A stretch of 64,000 nt of DNA, taken from the NCBI RefSeq assembly GCF_043641665.1, contig NC_092182.1:12648956-12712955 (forward strand), in the 5' to 3' direction. The position numbers and the translations under genes were made by a program. The stretch comes from Enoplosus armatus (taxonomy: Eukaryota > Chordata > Actinopteri > Centrarchiformes > Enoplosidae). The notes beneath the pieces are model-generated. The model was not told the origin of the DNA. It saw only the letters and a list, made by a program, of their open reading frames with translations, and made no database searches. Shown here in pieces: positions 52,204-64,000 of this stretch (position 1 is the first letter of the stretch; every line of letters starts with the position of its first letter).

Positions 52204-53028
52204 CCACACTTGCTTTCTGTAGTTGGTTGCAGCCTGAACAAAACAGTTACTCACCACAGAGAACATTTATAGAAATGACAAATGTACTTCAATCTTTAAA
52301 TACAGTAATGTTACAACAGCTTTTTGGACACAGGCACATATTGCATTTCATGATTTAAACAATGTGATTTCCTCTGTTATATTCATTAAAACACTGTTGA
52401 TCTTACCTTCACTCTTTCTAATGATTTTCTCTTTAGAAAATAAAACGACAGATACAGAATATCTTATCACCTCAAGGTCTCTGAGCTCAACTCAAAGGTG
52501 ATGTGGTATAATTACTGGCATTTTGCTCAAAATTCCATAAAATAAAAAACTGTTTTTTCCGATACACAAAACAACAATGCAATTGAATCCTTAGGTTCTT
52601 CTTTATCCTGAACAAAAGTCACAATTCAGCTTCTTGTAAACGTGAAGACTATTTTTTAATATCACATCCAAACTGTCACAGGCGGAACAATGTGATGACT
52701 TGATCCACACCGGTTGCTTCCAGAGTCTGTACGGACTCTTTGCTTTCCCAACAGTCCAACAAAACACCATTTGTTTTTATCATCCGTCCACATCCAACAT
52801 CTGGAGCGCATTCCATGACATATTTTCTCATGTCAGAGACCGAGATAGATGCAGCACGTCTCATCTCCATAACTTCTGTTCAGAAGAAACAGTCGTTCAA
52901 ATGCAGAGAGAGCTCAGAGGAGCTTCGCGAGGCGCACCGACTTTGCTTTTCCCCCTGCAGGCTTTTTTCCGTCTCCAGATTACAACGCGTTGCCCTCATT
53001 TGGACTCAGAGACATGTTTGAAGCTCAT

Positions 53029-54256
53029 TTACAACGTGCTGACGAGCGTCGCCTCGTCTTGCATTGAATTCTTACCGTCGGCCTGCCGCTGGCACAGGAG
53101 CGTCACCAGCCTCTTGGGAAACTGGCCGCTGAACACAAGGTAAATGCAGGGATTCGCGCAGCTGTTCAGACTGGCCAGCAACATCAGGATGGTGAAAGTC
53201 GCAGCTGGAATGACATCAGAAGTGCAAAGCGTTATGAGTGTGTGCAAAGTGCCATTTACCGCCCATTAATGTCTTGTGTATTTTGTGCGTAAATACTCAC
53301 TTCTCGGACTGCGAGTCGAGACTCTGATTTCATGTAATTACTGATCACGTATTTAGAGAGAAATCCAGAACAGAAACACTGTAGCACCAGCCAGAAATAC
53401 TTAATAACTTACTTTCTTTTGGCGCGTGTGTGTCCCAGGCGGTCCAGAGCTGGACAGTGAAGAAGGGAGTCCAGCAGATAATATAAGCCAGCACGATAAC
53501 CACCGTCATCTTCAGCGTCTTCACCCTGGCCTTGGACATGCCGGCCACGCCGCTGGCTCTGGATGGCAGTGGGAGACTCACGCCGCCCTGCTGTTGGATC
53601 TTGTGGTACAGGTTGATCTGGATGGCCCGGCAGATGCGCACTTGACAAACAACAACTGTAATAACAGGTAAAACAAAAATGACCAGCGTGGTCCAGGTTA
53701 TGTAAGTCTGCAGCCCCCATGGCTGGATAAATTTAGCCCAGCAGTCAAACACGCCGGGTGCGACCTCGACCTGTGAGAAGATAAAAACCTGTGGCAAGCT
53801 GCCCAGCAGAGAAATCCCCCACGCGACGCACACAGGGATGTTCAGCCTCGTGCGTCTCCGCTGGAACTTCACCATCGGGTTGCAGACAGCTTGGTATCTG
53901 TCAACTGTCATCACCACGATCATGTAAGTGGATGAAAACATGCCGAGAACTTGCAGGTACTTCACCAGGCGGCACACCAGATCTGGTCCCACGAATCTGT
54001 CTGTGATGTCCCATATGAGCTGCGGGCACACCTGGAAGAAGGCGACCACCAGATCCGCCAGGCACAGGTGGAAGACGAAGACGCGCATCCTGGACATCTG
54101 TTTGCGCTGTCTCCAGAGGACAAGCAGCAGGGCGGTGTTGAGGATGGCGGCGCCGACGAAGATGACACTGAGCAGTGCGATCTCCACCTTGGCCAGAATC
54201 TCATCTCTCGCGATGTCCTCCGCATCCACAAAGTCGCTGTCATTCAGAGGACGCAT
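53029..54256 (-). CDS. V2-type vasotocin/vasopressin receptor (class A GPCR)
   Basis: Neurohypophysial hormone receptor of the plasma membrane. Coding exons on the minus strand are 54256-53413 and 53204-53029 (339 aa). The intron falls between TM6 and TM7, the usual place in this family. I chose the ATG at 54256 because a strong acceptor (CTGTTTTTTTTCCGGCAG, exon from 54291) lies just upstream; the longer open frame to 54421 reads through an intron. Seen: one N-glycosylation sequon (N5), [19 protein letters not shown] in TM2, C95-C172 disulfide pair, DRYQAVCNP (119-127), [11 protein letters not shown] in loop 2, [11 protein letters not shown] in TM6 and NPCIY in TM7. The loop-2 and TM6 segments match V2 rather than V1a, V1b or oxytocin receptors. 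The C-tail is short and ends S-T-L, a class I PDZ-ligand pattern. Which teleost V2 subtype this is needs a tree. Confidence 0.9.
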
Positions 54257-54516
54257 CGTGTTTAGGTCGTGAAAGACTTCAGACTTGCCAACTGCCGGAA
54301 AAAAAACAGGCATGTTGGGGAATAAAAGAACAGGTAGTGTAGTGATATTAAAATTTGTCATTTGTCCAAAACAAAGTAAGAACTGTCTGTTAGGACTACA
54401 TAATTGTTGAGGAGTTTTCATTCTGGAGAAAACTTATATTTGCTGAAAAGGGCCTATAAAATTAGGGTACATGGGAAAAACAGGTCATTTTATAGCAAAT
54501 ATTAAATAATACCTAC

Positions 54517-54640
54517 CTTTTATTTTTCAAATAGTGCCGAAGGTAAATTGAAGCTCTGCTGCTGTGGCCGAGTTCAGGTTGGGAATAATCTCTGGAGAGG
54601 AGACTCGAGAAGGTCTCTGCAGCTGTGTTTTATATGACGA
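54517..54640 (-). promoter_or_regulatory. TATA box and non-coding first exon of the V2-type receptor
   Basis: On the minus strand, ATATAAAA at about 54635-54628 is followed by a G/C-balanced leader that ends at a good donor (AAAAG|GTAGGT, exon end 54517). The intron from there to the acceptor at 54292 is about 225 bp. The start site would lie near 54600. Confidence 0.6.
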
Positions 54641-54904
54641 TGAAACAGGGTGGAGCTTAGATTCTTTCACTACTTTGATTACCTTGCATATAAGTCTTAA
54701 TATTCTGTACGGGAAAAAATAAATGAAGCCTGTGCTCATAATGGAATTCGTATACTGGTGAATGAAAGCTCCAGAACAGTTAATAAATAGACGTAGGTGA
54801 CTGTTTTTCAGTAGTTTTGTCGAGTTTAGTAAAACTTTTATCTCTTATCTCTCAAGTGTTGTTTGATACAACAATAGGACTATAATAAGAATATTTTGTA
54901 ATGT

Positions 54905-55190
54905 GCTGATTAACAGTGAAGTATTCAAATCCTTTACGTAAGTGAAAGGAATAATACATACCACAGTGTAAAAATACATCATTACAAGTACTGCATTACA
55001 TTTTTTACTTTACTTTACTAAAAAGTACAGACGTATTCTCAGCAAAAGAATCAGAAGTAAAAGTACTCATTATGCAGTAGAATGACCTCTGCCAGTGTTT
55101 TATGATTACACATTTTATTAGCATATTGGATTAATATTACTGATGCATAAACTGGAAATACTTAAATAAAATGTACAGTGCTTGAGCAAA
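54905..55190. repeat. AGTAAAAGTAC-type repeat between the receptor and vhl
   Basis: Contains 'tgaagtattcaaatccttta', AAAAATACATCATTACAAGTACTG, AGAAGTAAAAGTACTCATTATGCAG and TTAGCATATTGG words as in the copies at 5935 and 37120. It sits between the divergent promoters of the receptor (-) and vhl (+). Confidence 0.6.
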
Positions 55191-55379
55191 TGGTCCTATA
55201 AATTCTACCCCTGTGATATTGAATCCCTTGCTGCAAAGGAACCTGCTGTGCATTTTAAATGAGACCACCAGCAATCAACGCCTGGAGTGTGACAGTTAAC
55301 ACTGGACTTATTTGAGCTCCTATATTATAAGACACCGCTGTAATTACTTTTCTTGCTTCTCAGTCTTCCCGGGACGTCA

Positions 55380-55695
55380 TCGTGCTTCTCGGCCAATCAC
55401 AGTACAGAAGAGTTTGACGTCCCAGGACTTTCAACCGGAAGAGTGAATGTAAACAAAGTAGTTGAGATTGAGGAGAAGCGACAGTAGACGTTTTTCCCGC
55501 TGTAGTGTCGCTGCAATAGTTGCTCATAGGCCTTTTTTTATAAACGATGTAATGTAATTGGACAGATTAACTGATACACTTATTGATTCGGTGATCTCAT
55601 ACATGGATACCTTGCCTGCTAGCTGCTAGCTAGAGTTAGCTAAACGTCTAACCTTACTGCGCTAACAATTTAGCGTTGATTAGCAACCAGCACCA
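55380..55695 (+). promoter_or_regulatory. vhl: vhl promoter / 5' UTR region with short upstream ATGs
   Basis: GC-richer than its surroundings; contains GGACGTCATCG and GACGTCCCAG (CRE-like GACGTC cores). If transcription begins near 55480, the leader has two overlapping ATG-TAA start-stop pairs (55547 and 55552) and a nine-codon frame at 55603-55629 ending TAG. TAGC-rich words precede the coding start. Confidence 0.45.
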
Positions 55696-57597
<1,902 letters not shown>

Positions 57598-58576
57598 GGC
57601 ATGAAACTGGATGGATAACGGTCACGTATGGACAGCAATATTGTATTCCACACTATTAGAAAGCAAAGAAGCCAGAATTGATCAAATGTAAGATTAAACA
57701 TTGGGAGTGACTTCTTGGGCGAGTGAGCAGCTGTTGCACAGACTTCCCCACAGATCTCACATTTCTCGTAAAGGAGACTCAGTTTGATCTGCTGCCTGTT
57801 ATATTCACTCATTGACTTTGGCAAATGTCTTCCTCAGCAGAAAAAAACTGTATGTAGCTTTTGCCTTTTAGTAAGAGGAGCTTTCATATAATGTGATGAC
57901 AGTATCTTCAATGAAATAGTGTTTGTCCACTAAGATGTTATGAAATGGGGAAATGCAAGCCTTTGATGCCTCTCTGATTATGTTACCCTGTACTTGCCAT
58001 ATAGCCAGGTTCTGTCACAGCTAAACTCCCTCAAAAAATCCTAGTCGATCATTTGCACAAGACTGAGCTTGTTGTTGTCATGGATACAGTGTTAAAACTA
58101 GGATCATCTGTCCTAAATATCACAATTTATAAAGGTCAGTAAACAAAACGTATATAGTCACTTTAGATTTCAGAGAGATATATGTTGTTATTGGTCTTAT
58201 TGGGGATGCCTGAGATGAGGTTATCTTAACTAATTCAGTTTACTGCACATCTCCCCTCGGAAAACATCTTACTTTGTTATTCTAGCTATTAAGCTCAGCA
58301 GTCTAACCAAGGCTGACTTGTACAGCAAAGAAAAATATGGAGTGATTATTGGTGCATTTTCCAAGTTGGCCTATTCTGGTGAAACAAAATGATGTGTGGA
58401 AAACAAACTAATTCACCTTGTCTTTTCAGTTTTAAAGATGAGGCTGTGAAACACTGTGACTGACGAGAGTATGCTTTTGTTTTTGCCTACTTTGTATTTC
58501 TTTTGTTCTTCTGTCATCCTGTTTTAAATTCATACATTGCTACTGTATCTCAAAGACTTTCATTGTTTATTTGTGT

Positions 58577-58582
58577 AATAAA
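58577..58582 (+). terminator. vhl: vhl poly(A) signal
   Basis: AATAAA 980 bp after the stop codon, followed by ATATTT and TTTTCATT; the first canonical signal after the gene. Confidence 0.65.
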
Positions 58583-58589
58583 TGAAAGA

Positions 58590-59400
58590 TATATTTCTAC
58601 CATTTGAAAGGCACTATGTTTTCATTATTTGCTCAGCATCTAAAAACTGCGATTTGATTATGAACTATTAAAACATGAGGTGACAAAACATAAAATCATG
58701 AAATTGAGACCTCACTTCTCAGAGCACACAGCAGTGATTACACAGTGAGACGCTATTATATTCTGTATATTTTATGAGGAAAATATTGAAAAGTTACATT
58801 AGAAAAGTCTAATAACAAAACCTCTGTCTTTGGGTACTGAGTACATTGAAAGTACACACCCAACAGTATCTGTTTTGACCATACACAAAATACTATTAAT
58901 TACTATTGTACAGTTGTGTGTATTTAATAAATGGGACTGCTGCTTTATGATTTAGGAAATAATATTCATTGCTGTTTTAAGTGCAAGAAGTTGAATTTCA
59001 CTTCATCCCAACACTCAGATCATTTAAAAAAGTATTAGTATCTTCTTTATTAAGCTTTCTTTTTTGTGGATCATTTATCTTTATCAGATGAACTAAAACG
59101 TCTGAAATTAAGTAAAATGTTTAATTCTAACAACATAAAACGAAGCATCATTTAAAAATTTTAAAGCAATGTCATTATTTGTAATTATGCCCAAGTGGAG
59201 AAACGTTTTGTCTGTTATGTCTAACCCTAACCCTAATATATCAAGTTTGGCACGAGCTGAATAACTTCACATATTTAACACTTGTTCAAGCACGACTGTA
59301 TAAACTCACAGACAAACACAAGGATGTATGTTCAAAGTGACATGTCAAACTCTGAAATTATAACCAGCTCCAGTTCACCACAGCAGCAGTACTGTTGCCA
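58590..59400. other. Spacer between vhl and the small X-box gene
   Basis: AT-rich with no coding segment supported. It contains three tandem CTAACC units at 59221-59238, too short to be a telomeric array. Confidence 0.5.
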
Positions 59401-59405
59401 AAGGT

Positions 59406-59418
59406 GTTGCTAAGCGAC
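59406..59418 (+). promoter_or_regulatory. Perfect X-box (RFX) match
   Basis: GTTGCTAAGCGAC fits the X-box consensus RYYNYYN(1-3)RRNRAC at every position. It lies about 100 bp before the start codon of the downstream small gene. X-boxes at this distance are typical of RFX-driven ciliary genes. The motif match is seen; binding is inferred. Confidence 0.6.
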
Positions 59419-59519
59419 AAAGTAACACAACCCATCTGTGTGTGTGTGTGTGTGAGTGAGTGGAGGTGAGCAGAGCGCAGTAATATCTGGAACATGCAGA
59501 CAGGAGAAAAGAAAAAAAC

Positions 59520-61014
59520 ATGGGAGTCGAGTCGCTTCAGACGAGAGAAGTAAGTACTTGGTGACTGCTGAGAGCTTTGTCTTTGACTCACACACTTGTA
59601 CAGTATTTGTTTTGCAGCTGGGATCCAGTGTTGTGCATGATGCGGCTTTGTTGGACTGAAGGAAAAGACGGTAACTAATATTCATGACCCTTCGATTTTC
59701 TTCACCAGCATGACATTTTGGCCAAGACGTCACCCAGTCATGTTTCCACATCTGCAGACAGACCACTGGAGCAAAATGAAAACAACAGTAAGATGAAATG
59801 AAACAAAACCCTCTTCTTAACACAACAACATAAAATCTAATGACACTCTTGACTGATTAATAACAAACACATGAACTTCTTTGTATTCTTGTGATGCACC
59901 GTTATTCCCACCTAGGTTCCAGTTTATCTTGCATCCCTTCCAGCTGCCTTGTTGGAGGACAGAGGTTTGTGAAAATAATACTTCACAGATAATATAAAAT
60001 TGGGAGGTGACCAGGAGAGCACACAACACAGAGGGCAAAGTTCTGTACAGGTTACAAAGGAAAATGGGTCTCTAATATGACTTTATGATATGCCCTAGTG
60101 TATGAATCACATGAAGGTACTCTAAACCGTACCACCACCTCCACCAGCAGCAGCCTGTTACCTTCTCTGACTCTGGATGAAACTGCTGTTCCCTCCATGG
60201 TGCAAGGATACAGTAGGTCTCACATATTAATAATATTTTTTGTTTTTATTATTTGCTTCCCTGCTGTTTCACTATATGTTTTTCTTTAGGCGTGCATCCA
60301 AACACACCAAAAACCTCACCTCAAAACAAGCCCCAGTACAGCAATGTGTTTAATGACCGTGCCAGGAGGGGCTTCTGCTACTGGCTCGTTGAAAAGAAGG
60401 GTGCGACATGTAAGTACTGATCCAAGCCCCGTCTGCAGAGAAATGTCACCTATACAATAAGTGTCAGCTTGGTGTGACCTTCGCATGCACATGTGGCTGG
60501 GAGGAGTGACATCCATACCATAAATCTTTTTCACTGCTGATCCTGCTGCTCGGCCTTCCCACTGTGCACTCGATATTCTAAGTTTTGAAGCTCATATTCA
60601 AAGATTACAGAAATCCCTCCCTGCTCTGTCCTCCTGACAGGTCAGACCTTTGGATTTGATCCTAATCCTCATTTGTCCCACACAGACCTCCAAGTCAGCA
60701 TGTACTGTATATCATTTTATGTTGGTATACTATGAAGAGAATTGAGTGTCAGGATTAAAATCTGCTGCACTTGTGTATCTGAACAGATAATTATATTTCA
60801 CAAAAGGAATGTAAACACTTCTAAATGTCTATCACAAGCATTTTTAAGAGGGACAACTATGTGTCTTGTATTTTAGAATAGAAACTGATGTCACTTTACA
60901 TTATGATTGGTTTACTCAATGGTCAGAGGACTGATGCATCTTCATTCCTTCCCTACAGGTAAGGGATACAGCTTTGGCACCTACAAAACCTCTCTGGGAT
61001 TACCAAAAGTCTAA
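59520..61014 (+). CDS. Unrecognised small protein, five exons, possible ciliary protein
   Basis: Five exons with clean GT-AG borders join in frame: 59520-59549, 59709-59787, 60099-60212, 60290-60409, 60959-61014, giving 132 aa. I chose the ATG at 59520 because it is the only one whose frame passes all four junctions; it also has a strong context (A at -3, G at +4). The first 85 residues are Ser/Thr-rich and probably disordered (TTTSTSSSLLPS). The last 50 are basic and Tyr/Phe/Gly-rich, with PQYSNVFNDRARRGFCYWL and KGYSFGTYKTSLGLP, and look like the conserved part. There is no signal peptide or membrane segment. Short basic proteins of this style, together with the X-box upstream, suggest a cilium or sperm-flagellum protein such as a microtubule inner protein, but I cannot name a family. 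It lies 1.9 kb after vhl, same strand. Confidence 0.65.
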
Positions 61015-61233
61015 CAAAAAGTGTTACTAAGCTTTAGCCCTCTGTCCAAATATGATACAAACTGAAATGTGATTTCACTCAGAGGGTATAATGTAAATTT
61101 AATCTTCTATCACCTTACCAGAGCGTATCCATGCACTGACTTGCATTTCAGTGGAAACGCTGTTAATTTTAAGAAGATAAAAATTGTAGTGACTGCAATA
61201 ATGTGCTAATGTGTGAAACTCCTGAATGTGCTA

Positions 61234-61239
61234 AATAAA
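61234..61239 (+). terminator. Poly(A) signal of the small X-box gene
   Basis: AATAAA 220 bp after the stop codon, followed by an A-run. Confidence 0.65.
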
Positions 61240-61244
61240 AAAAC

Positions 61245-62000
61245 AAACTCTATGAATATCTCAAGGGGAGCCTTTATATACACTACCTGACCCTCCACTC
61301 TGAGCAAGAAGGAGGCGTTCTTTGCATTGTTTTTGGCATAGGGCATGATGACCACTTGTTAAAGTTAATTTGTATATAGCAAAGGAAATTTAAATGTATT
61401 GGGCACACCTCTTTTGTATAGTATCACTGTTCAGCATTAAATACTTGTGTCCCGCCTCTGACTACCTTTAAAAACAGGATTCAAATCCCATATTCTCTGC
61501 TGCCTTCTAAATGTTGTGTTTATGGATTTTAGCCCATCTTGTTTTAATGTTTTTATTTTCATTTTTATATCAGGATTGCCTCTAAATTTATATAGGCCTC
61601 CAGTATACATTTCGTTTACTCACTCCATAAAAACTTGTTTTTAATTCCTTAAAAAAGTTTAAATGTATGCAATGTATCTGTGCTATATAAGTACATTTGC
61701 CTTACCTACTCCTATGTAGGCTATGTCTTAGGCCTATTGTTCTGAGCACTGAACATTTGCGGGTATGAACGGCCAGCACAGCAGGTCTTGACCACCAAGC
61801 ATTTCTGAGGTAGCTTTCACAAACTTCTCAGTCTGAAACGTGATTTGTGCTTAACGTTTGCTGCAGTTATGCTTTATATACTAGGAATTATATTGTATCT
61901 GTATCTATGTATATCACACGTGACCAAATTTAGTAGCCATCCCAGCAAATGTAGCCCACCTGTTCTCACCGTGTTTCGCTTATTAGTCAAATCTCGTTGC
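61245..62000. other. Spacer before the last gene
   Basis: No gene or recognised repeat is supported here; it is AT-rich, with 'tgtgctatataagtacattt' near 61679 resembling the end of a dispersed repeat. Confidence 0.4.
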
Positions 62001-62009
62001 TAGAATTGA

Positions 62010-62017
62010 TCTCGCGA
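62010..62017 (+). promoter_or_regulatory. TCTCGCGA promoter element
   Basis: An exact TCTCGCGA palindrome, a motif enriched in CpG-type promoters of broadly expressed vertebrate genes. It lies about 290 bp before the donor of the first, non-coding exon of the downstream gene. Confidence 0.5.
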
Positions 62018-62179
62018 TGTAGCGTAATCAGCTTGGTTGCGTTCAAACTGTCGAAAACATAACTTTACCACCATCTAGCGGTTAATTTAAACACAAACAT
62101 TATAATTCAGTCCAATATTAAACATAATGAAACGTTTTCACATTTCGTTGTTGTTCGGACTATATTGTTCGGACACGTT

Positions 62180-62303
62180 GTTTGCAAGAACTCGTTTAAG
62201 CTAACGAGAAGACACCGGCGGACTGAAGCAACGCGGATAAAGTGACACTTTATGTTGACTTCCCAGCAGTGCCTGCCACTTCTACGGTGCGGAGCCTGAG
62301 AAG
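62180..62303 (+). other. Probable non-coding first exon of the last gene
   Basis: A GC-richer leader ends at CTGAGAAG|GTAACTT (exon end 62303). TAGCTAGCTAG and AACGTTAGCTAAC words follow in the intron. The 5' limit is a guess. Confidence 0.5.
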
Positions 62304-63678
62304 GTAACTTCACAACTCTTTAACACTAGCTAGCTAGATAAATACATTTAGCAATGTGGCTAGTACAACCAACTAGCTTATTTGTGATAAATAAGTGTAA
62401 AGTCATAATAAAAACAACGTTGGCTATTAAGCGCCGTTTCGTAGCTAACGCTAGAACATTTAGCTAGTTACTTTTTGGGTTGCAGTTTGAAACAACAGGT
62501 GAAAGTAGGCAACGTTAGCTAACACCTAGTTAGCGTTAATTGGCTAAAAAGGTGCCAGATAAAGTCTCGCAAATTGCAGTGCAGTCTCTACTCTTTTCTA
62601 CCGATTGATTCACAACCAACGTTAGCTCTTGTACTCGGTGTCCAAATCGTTAAAGTAAACTTAGGTTTTACTTTAAATTTCGGCCAACGTGTGCACCTAA
62701 AATTGATTGACACAACTCCACGTCAGACTTAGTAGAACTAGCCATGATGTGTTGCACCATAATGTTTAATTTTTCTGTAATTTGAAAAATCATGAACATC
62801 AAGAATCAGATCATTAAAGTTATAAGTTTGACCAGTCGATTATTGGTATTGTATGGCTAGATACGCACCAGTACTGTAATTATTCACGGTTTCCCACTGT
62901 CCTTTTGTAGTGGAGGTAAGCTTTTTTTTTTGTGTGTGAATATTATCTTTAATTTAGATCCCCATTAGATCTTACTTTGGCAACAGCAACTCTTCTTGGG
63001 GTTTTTTATCCTTGTGATGCTACCTGGCCCCAGGTTTGCTGCAAAATATGAACGATGTAATTTAGGTCTGAAAACTAGATTTTGATGCTGTGGTGGTGCT
63101 TTTGTGGTGCATATATTGCAATCAAGTGACAACAAACAGGATCCCTGGAGCAGTCACCTGCTTTAACTTACCCAGTTGGTAGCCCAGCCTTGGGGCCACC
63201 TCCATCACCATAAAAAACTGATACAGCTGATATGAATTTAATAATGATAATAACTTGATTTGAATAGCTCTTTTCTTAACATAGTTACAAAGTGCTATAA
63301 CAAAAGACACAAGAGACAGTAATACAATTATAAAGATTAAAACCAGATAAATGAGATAAAATAAATCATAGGACATTTAGATAATCCAAGTCCGTTAAAA
63401 GAAGTAGCAAATACAGAAGTAGAGGTACGGATTGTGAACGGTAATTCGTTCCACAGTTGAGGTGCCATGACAGCAAATGGTTGCAAATCTTGATCTATAC
63501 AACATATAGGGGACAATGTACTTTCACACAGTATATTTAATGATTGGGGCCATTGTTTAGGTCTTCATCTACTAACTAAATTGTAATATCCTCTCCTTGT
63601 TGCTCACATGATGTACTAGATGGTCAAAGAGGTCTGTTCATTTCTTTTCTAACTATGTATTGGTTTAGGATCTCAGAC

Positions 63679-63975
63679 ATGGACAGCAGCAGAAAGAAGT
63701 TGACGTTTAAGTGGCTACGAACTACCATCACCTCACCCACACGTCAGGGGGGAGATGCTGGCTCAGGAACACCCTCTCGCAGGAATATGTCACCGAATGA
63801 AGATTTAGAGACCCTGCCCCTCAGTGATTCTCCAGGACCTGAAGGCCTTGGAGCACTGAGTCTGGACACTCCCAAGAGAAAAGCAGTGGTGCTCGGTGAA
63901 AGCATGCCCTCTTTAGGCAAAGTTAAGCTGAGGAAGCTTTCCAGGCAAAATTATGAGACTTTTGCAACTTCAGAG
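63679..63975 (+). CDS. Partial gene: first coding exon of an unrecognised protein
   Basis: An acceptor (TTGGTTTAG, exon from 63669) leads to ATG at 63679; the frame stays open for 99 codons to a donor at 63976 (TCAGAG|GTAAAT), phase 0, and the gene continues beyond the window. The encoded start is MDSSRKKLTFKWLRTTI, then a Ser/Pro/Gly-rich stretch with many SP/TP sites (TPSRRNMSP, LSDSPGPEG, LDTPKRK) and a basic GKVKLRKLSRQNYETF segment. This looks like a disordered, phosphorylated N-terminus of a nuclear protein. TATDN2 lies close to VHL in human and also has a long disordered N-terminus, so it is one candidate, but I see no decisive similarity. Confidence 0.6.
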
Positions 63976-64000
63976 GTAAATCTTTAATGTAAATCTTGCT

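Noticed and set aside
53426..54272. Several + strand open frames over the receptor gene
   Set aside because: They are shadows of the GC-rich receptor exon, whose minus-strand translation has all GPCR motifs.
54257..54421. Longer N-terminus for the V2-type receptor
   Set aside because: The extension crosses a strong polypyrimidine-AG acceptor, and an upstream non-coding exon with a donor and TATA box explains the 5' end better.
59221..59238. Telomere-like CTAACC repeats
   Set aside because: Only three units; too short for an interstitial telomeric array and likely to arise by chance.

Overview
The window is teleost nuclear DNA, most likely from a percomorph fish. The genes have many short exons with GT-AG introns, the introns and spacers carry long CA/TG/TC microsatellites, and the dispersed repeats are of types common in spiny-rayed fishes. 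Every recognisable protein is the clear counterpart of a vertebrate gene. I see no rRNA, tRNA, CRISPR array or bacterial-type operon, and no intact transposase gene.

Layout. 1-4950: no gene supported, possibly the 3' UTR of an upstream gene near position 1973. 5361-24201 (+): erbb3, a receptor pseudokinase, 28 coding exons rebuilt in frame (1425 aa). 26111-31569 (+): pa2g4/EBP1, 13 exons (391 aa). 34277-35782 (+): rpl41, a 25-residue ribosomal protein split over three coding exons. 37835-46117 (+): crbn (cereblon), 11 exons (448 aa). 46118-52190: mostly repeats. 53029-54256 (-): a V2-type vasotocin/vasopressin receptor, two coding exons (339 aa). 55696-57597 (+): vhl or a vhl-like paralogue, 3 exons (167 aa). 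59520-61014 (+): a small five-exon gene (132 aa) that I do not recognise, with an RFX X-box match upstream, suggesting a ciliary role. 62180-63975 (+): the 5' end of an unrecognised gene that runs off the window.

The genes are not a functional cluster. The set joins two blocks that are separate in human: ERBB3-PA2G4-RPL41 (12q13) and CRBN-(OXTR)-VHL (3p25-26). Two genes share a theme: cereblon and Vhl are both substrate receptors of cullin-RING ubiquitin ligases.

The points most worth checking are: an isoleucine at the cereblon site that controls response to thalidomide-type drugs in mouse; an alanine replacing the elongin-C-box cysteine of Vhl; the X-box gene with two overlapping frames; a V2-type receptor in the position that OXTR holds in human; a family of TTAA-flanked fold-back elements; and TAGC/AACGTTAGC-rich tracts just after the first exons of the broadly expressed genes. 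I found nothing that looks like a wholly new biological system.
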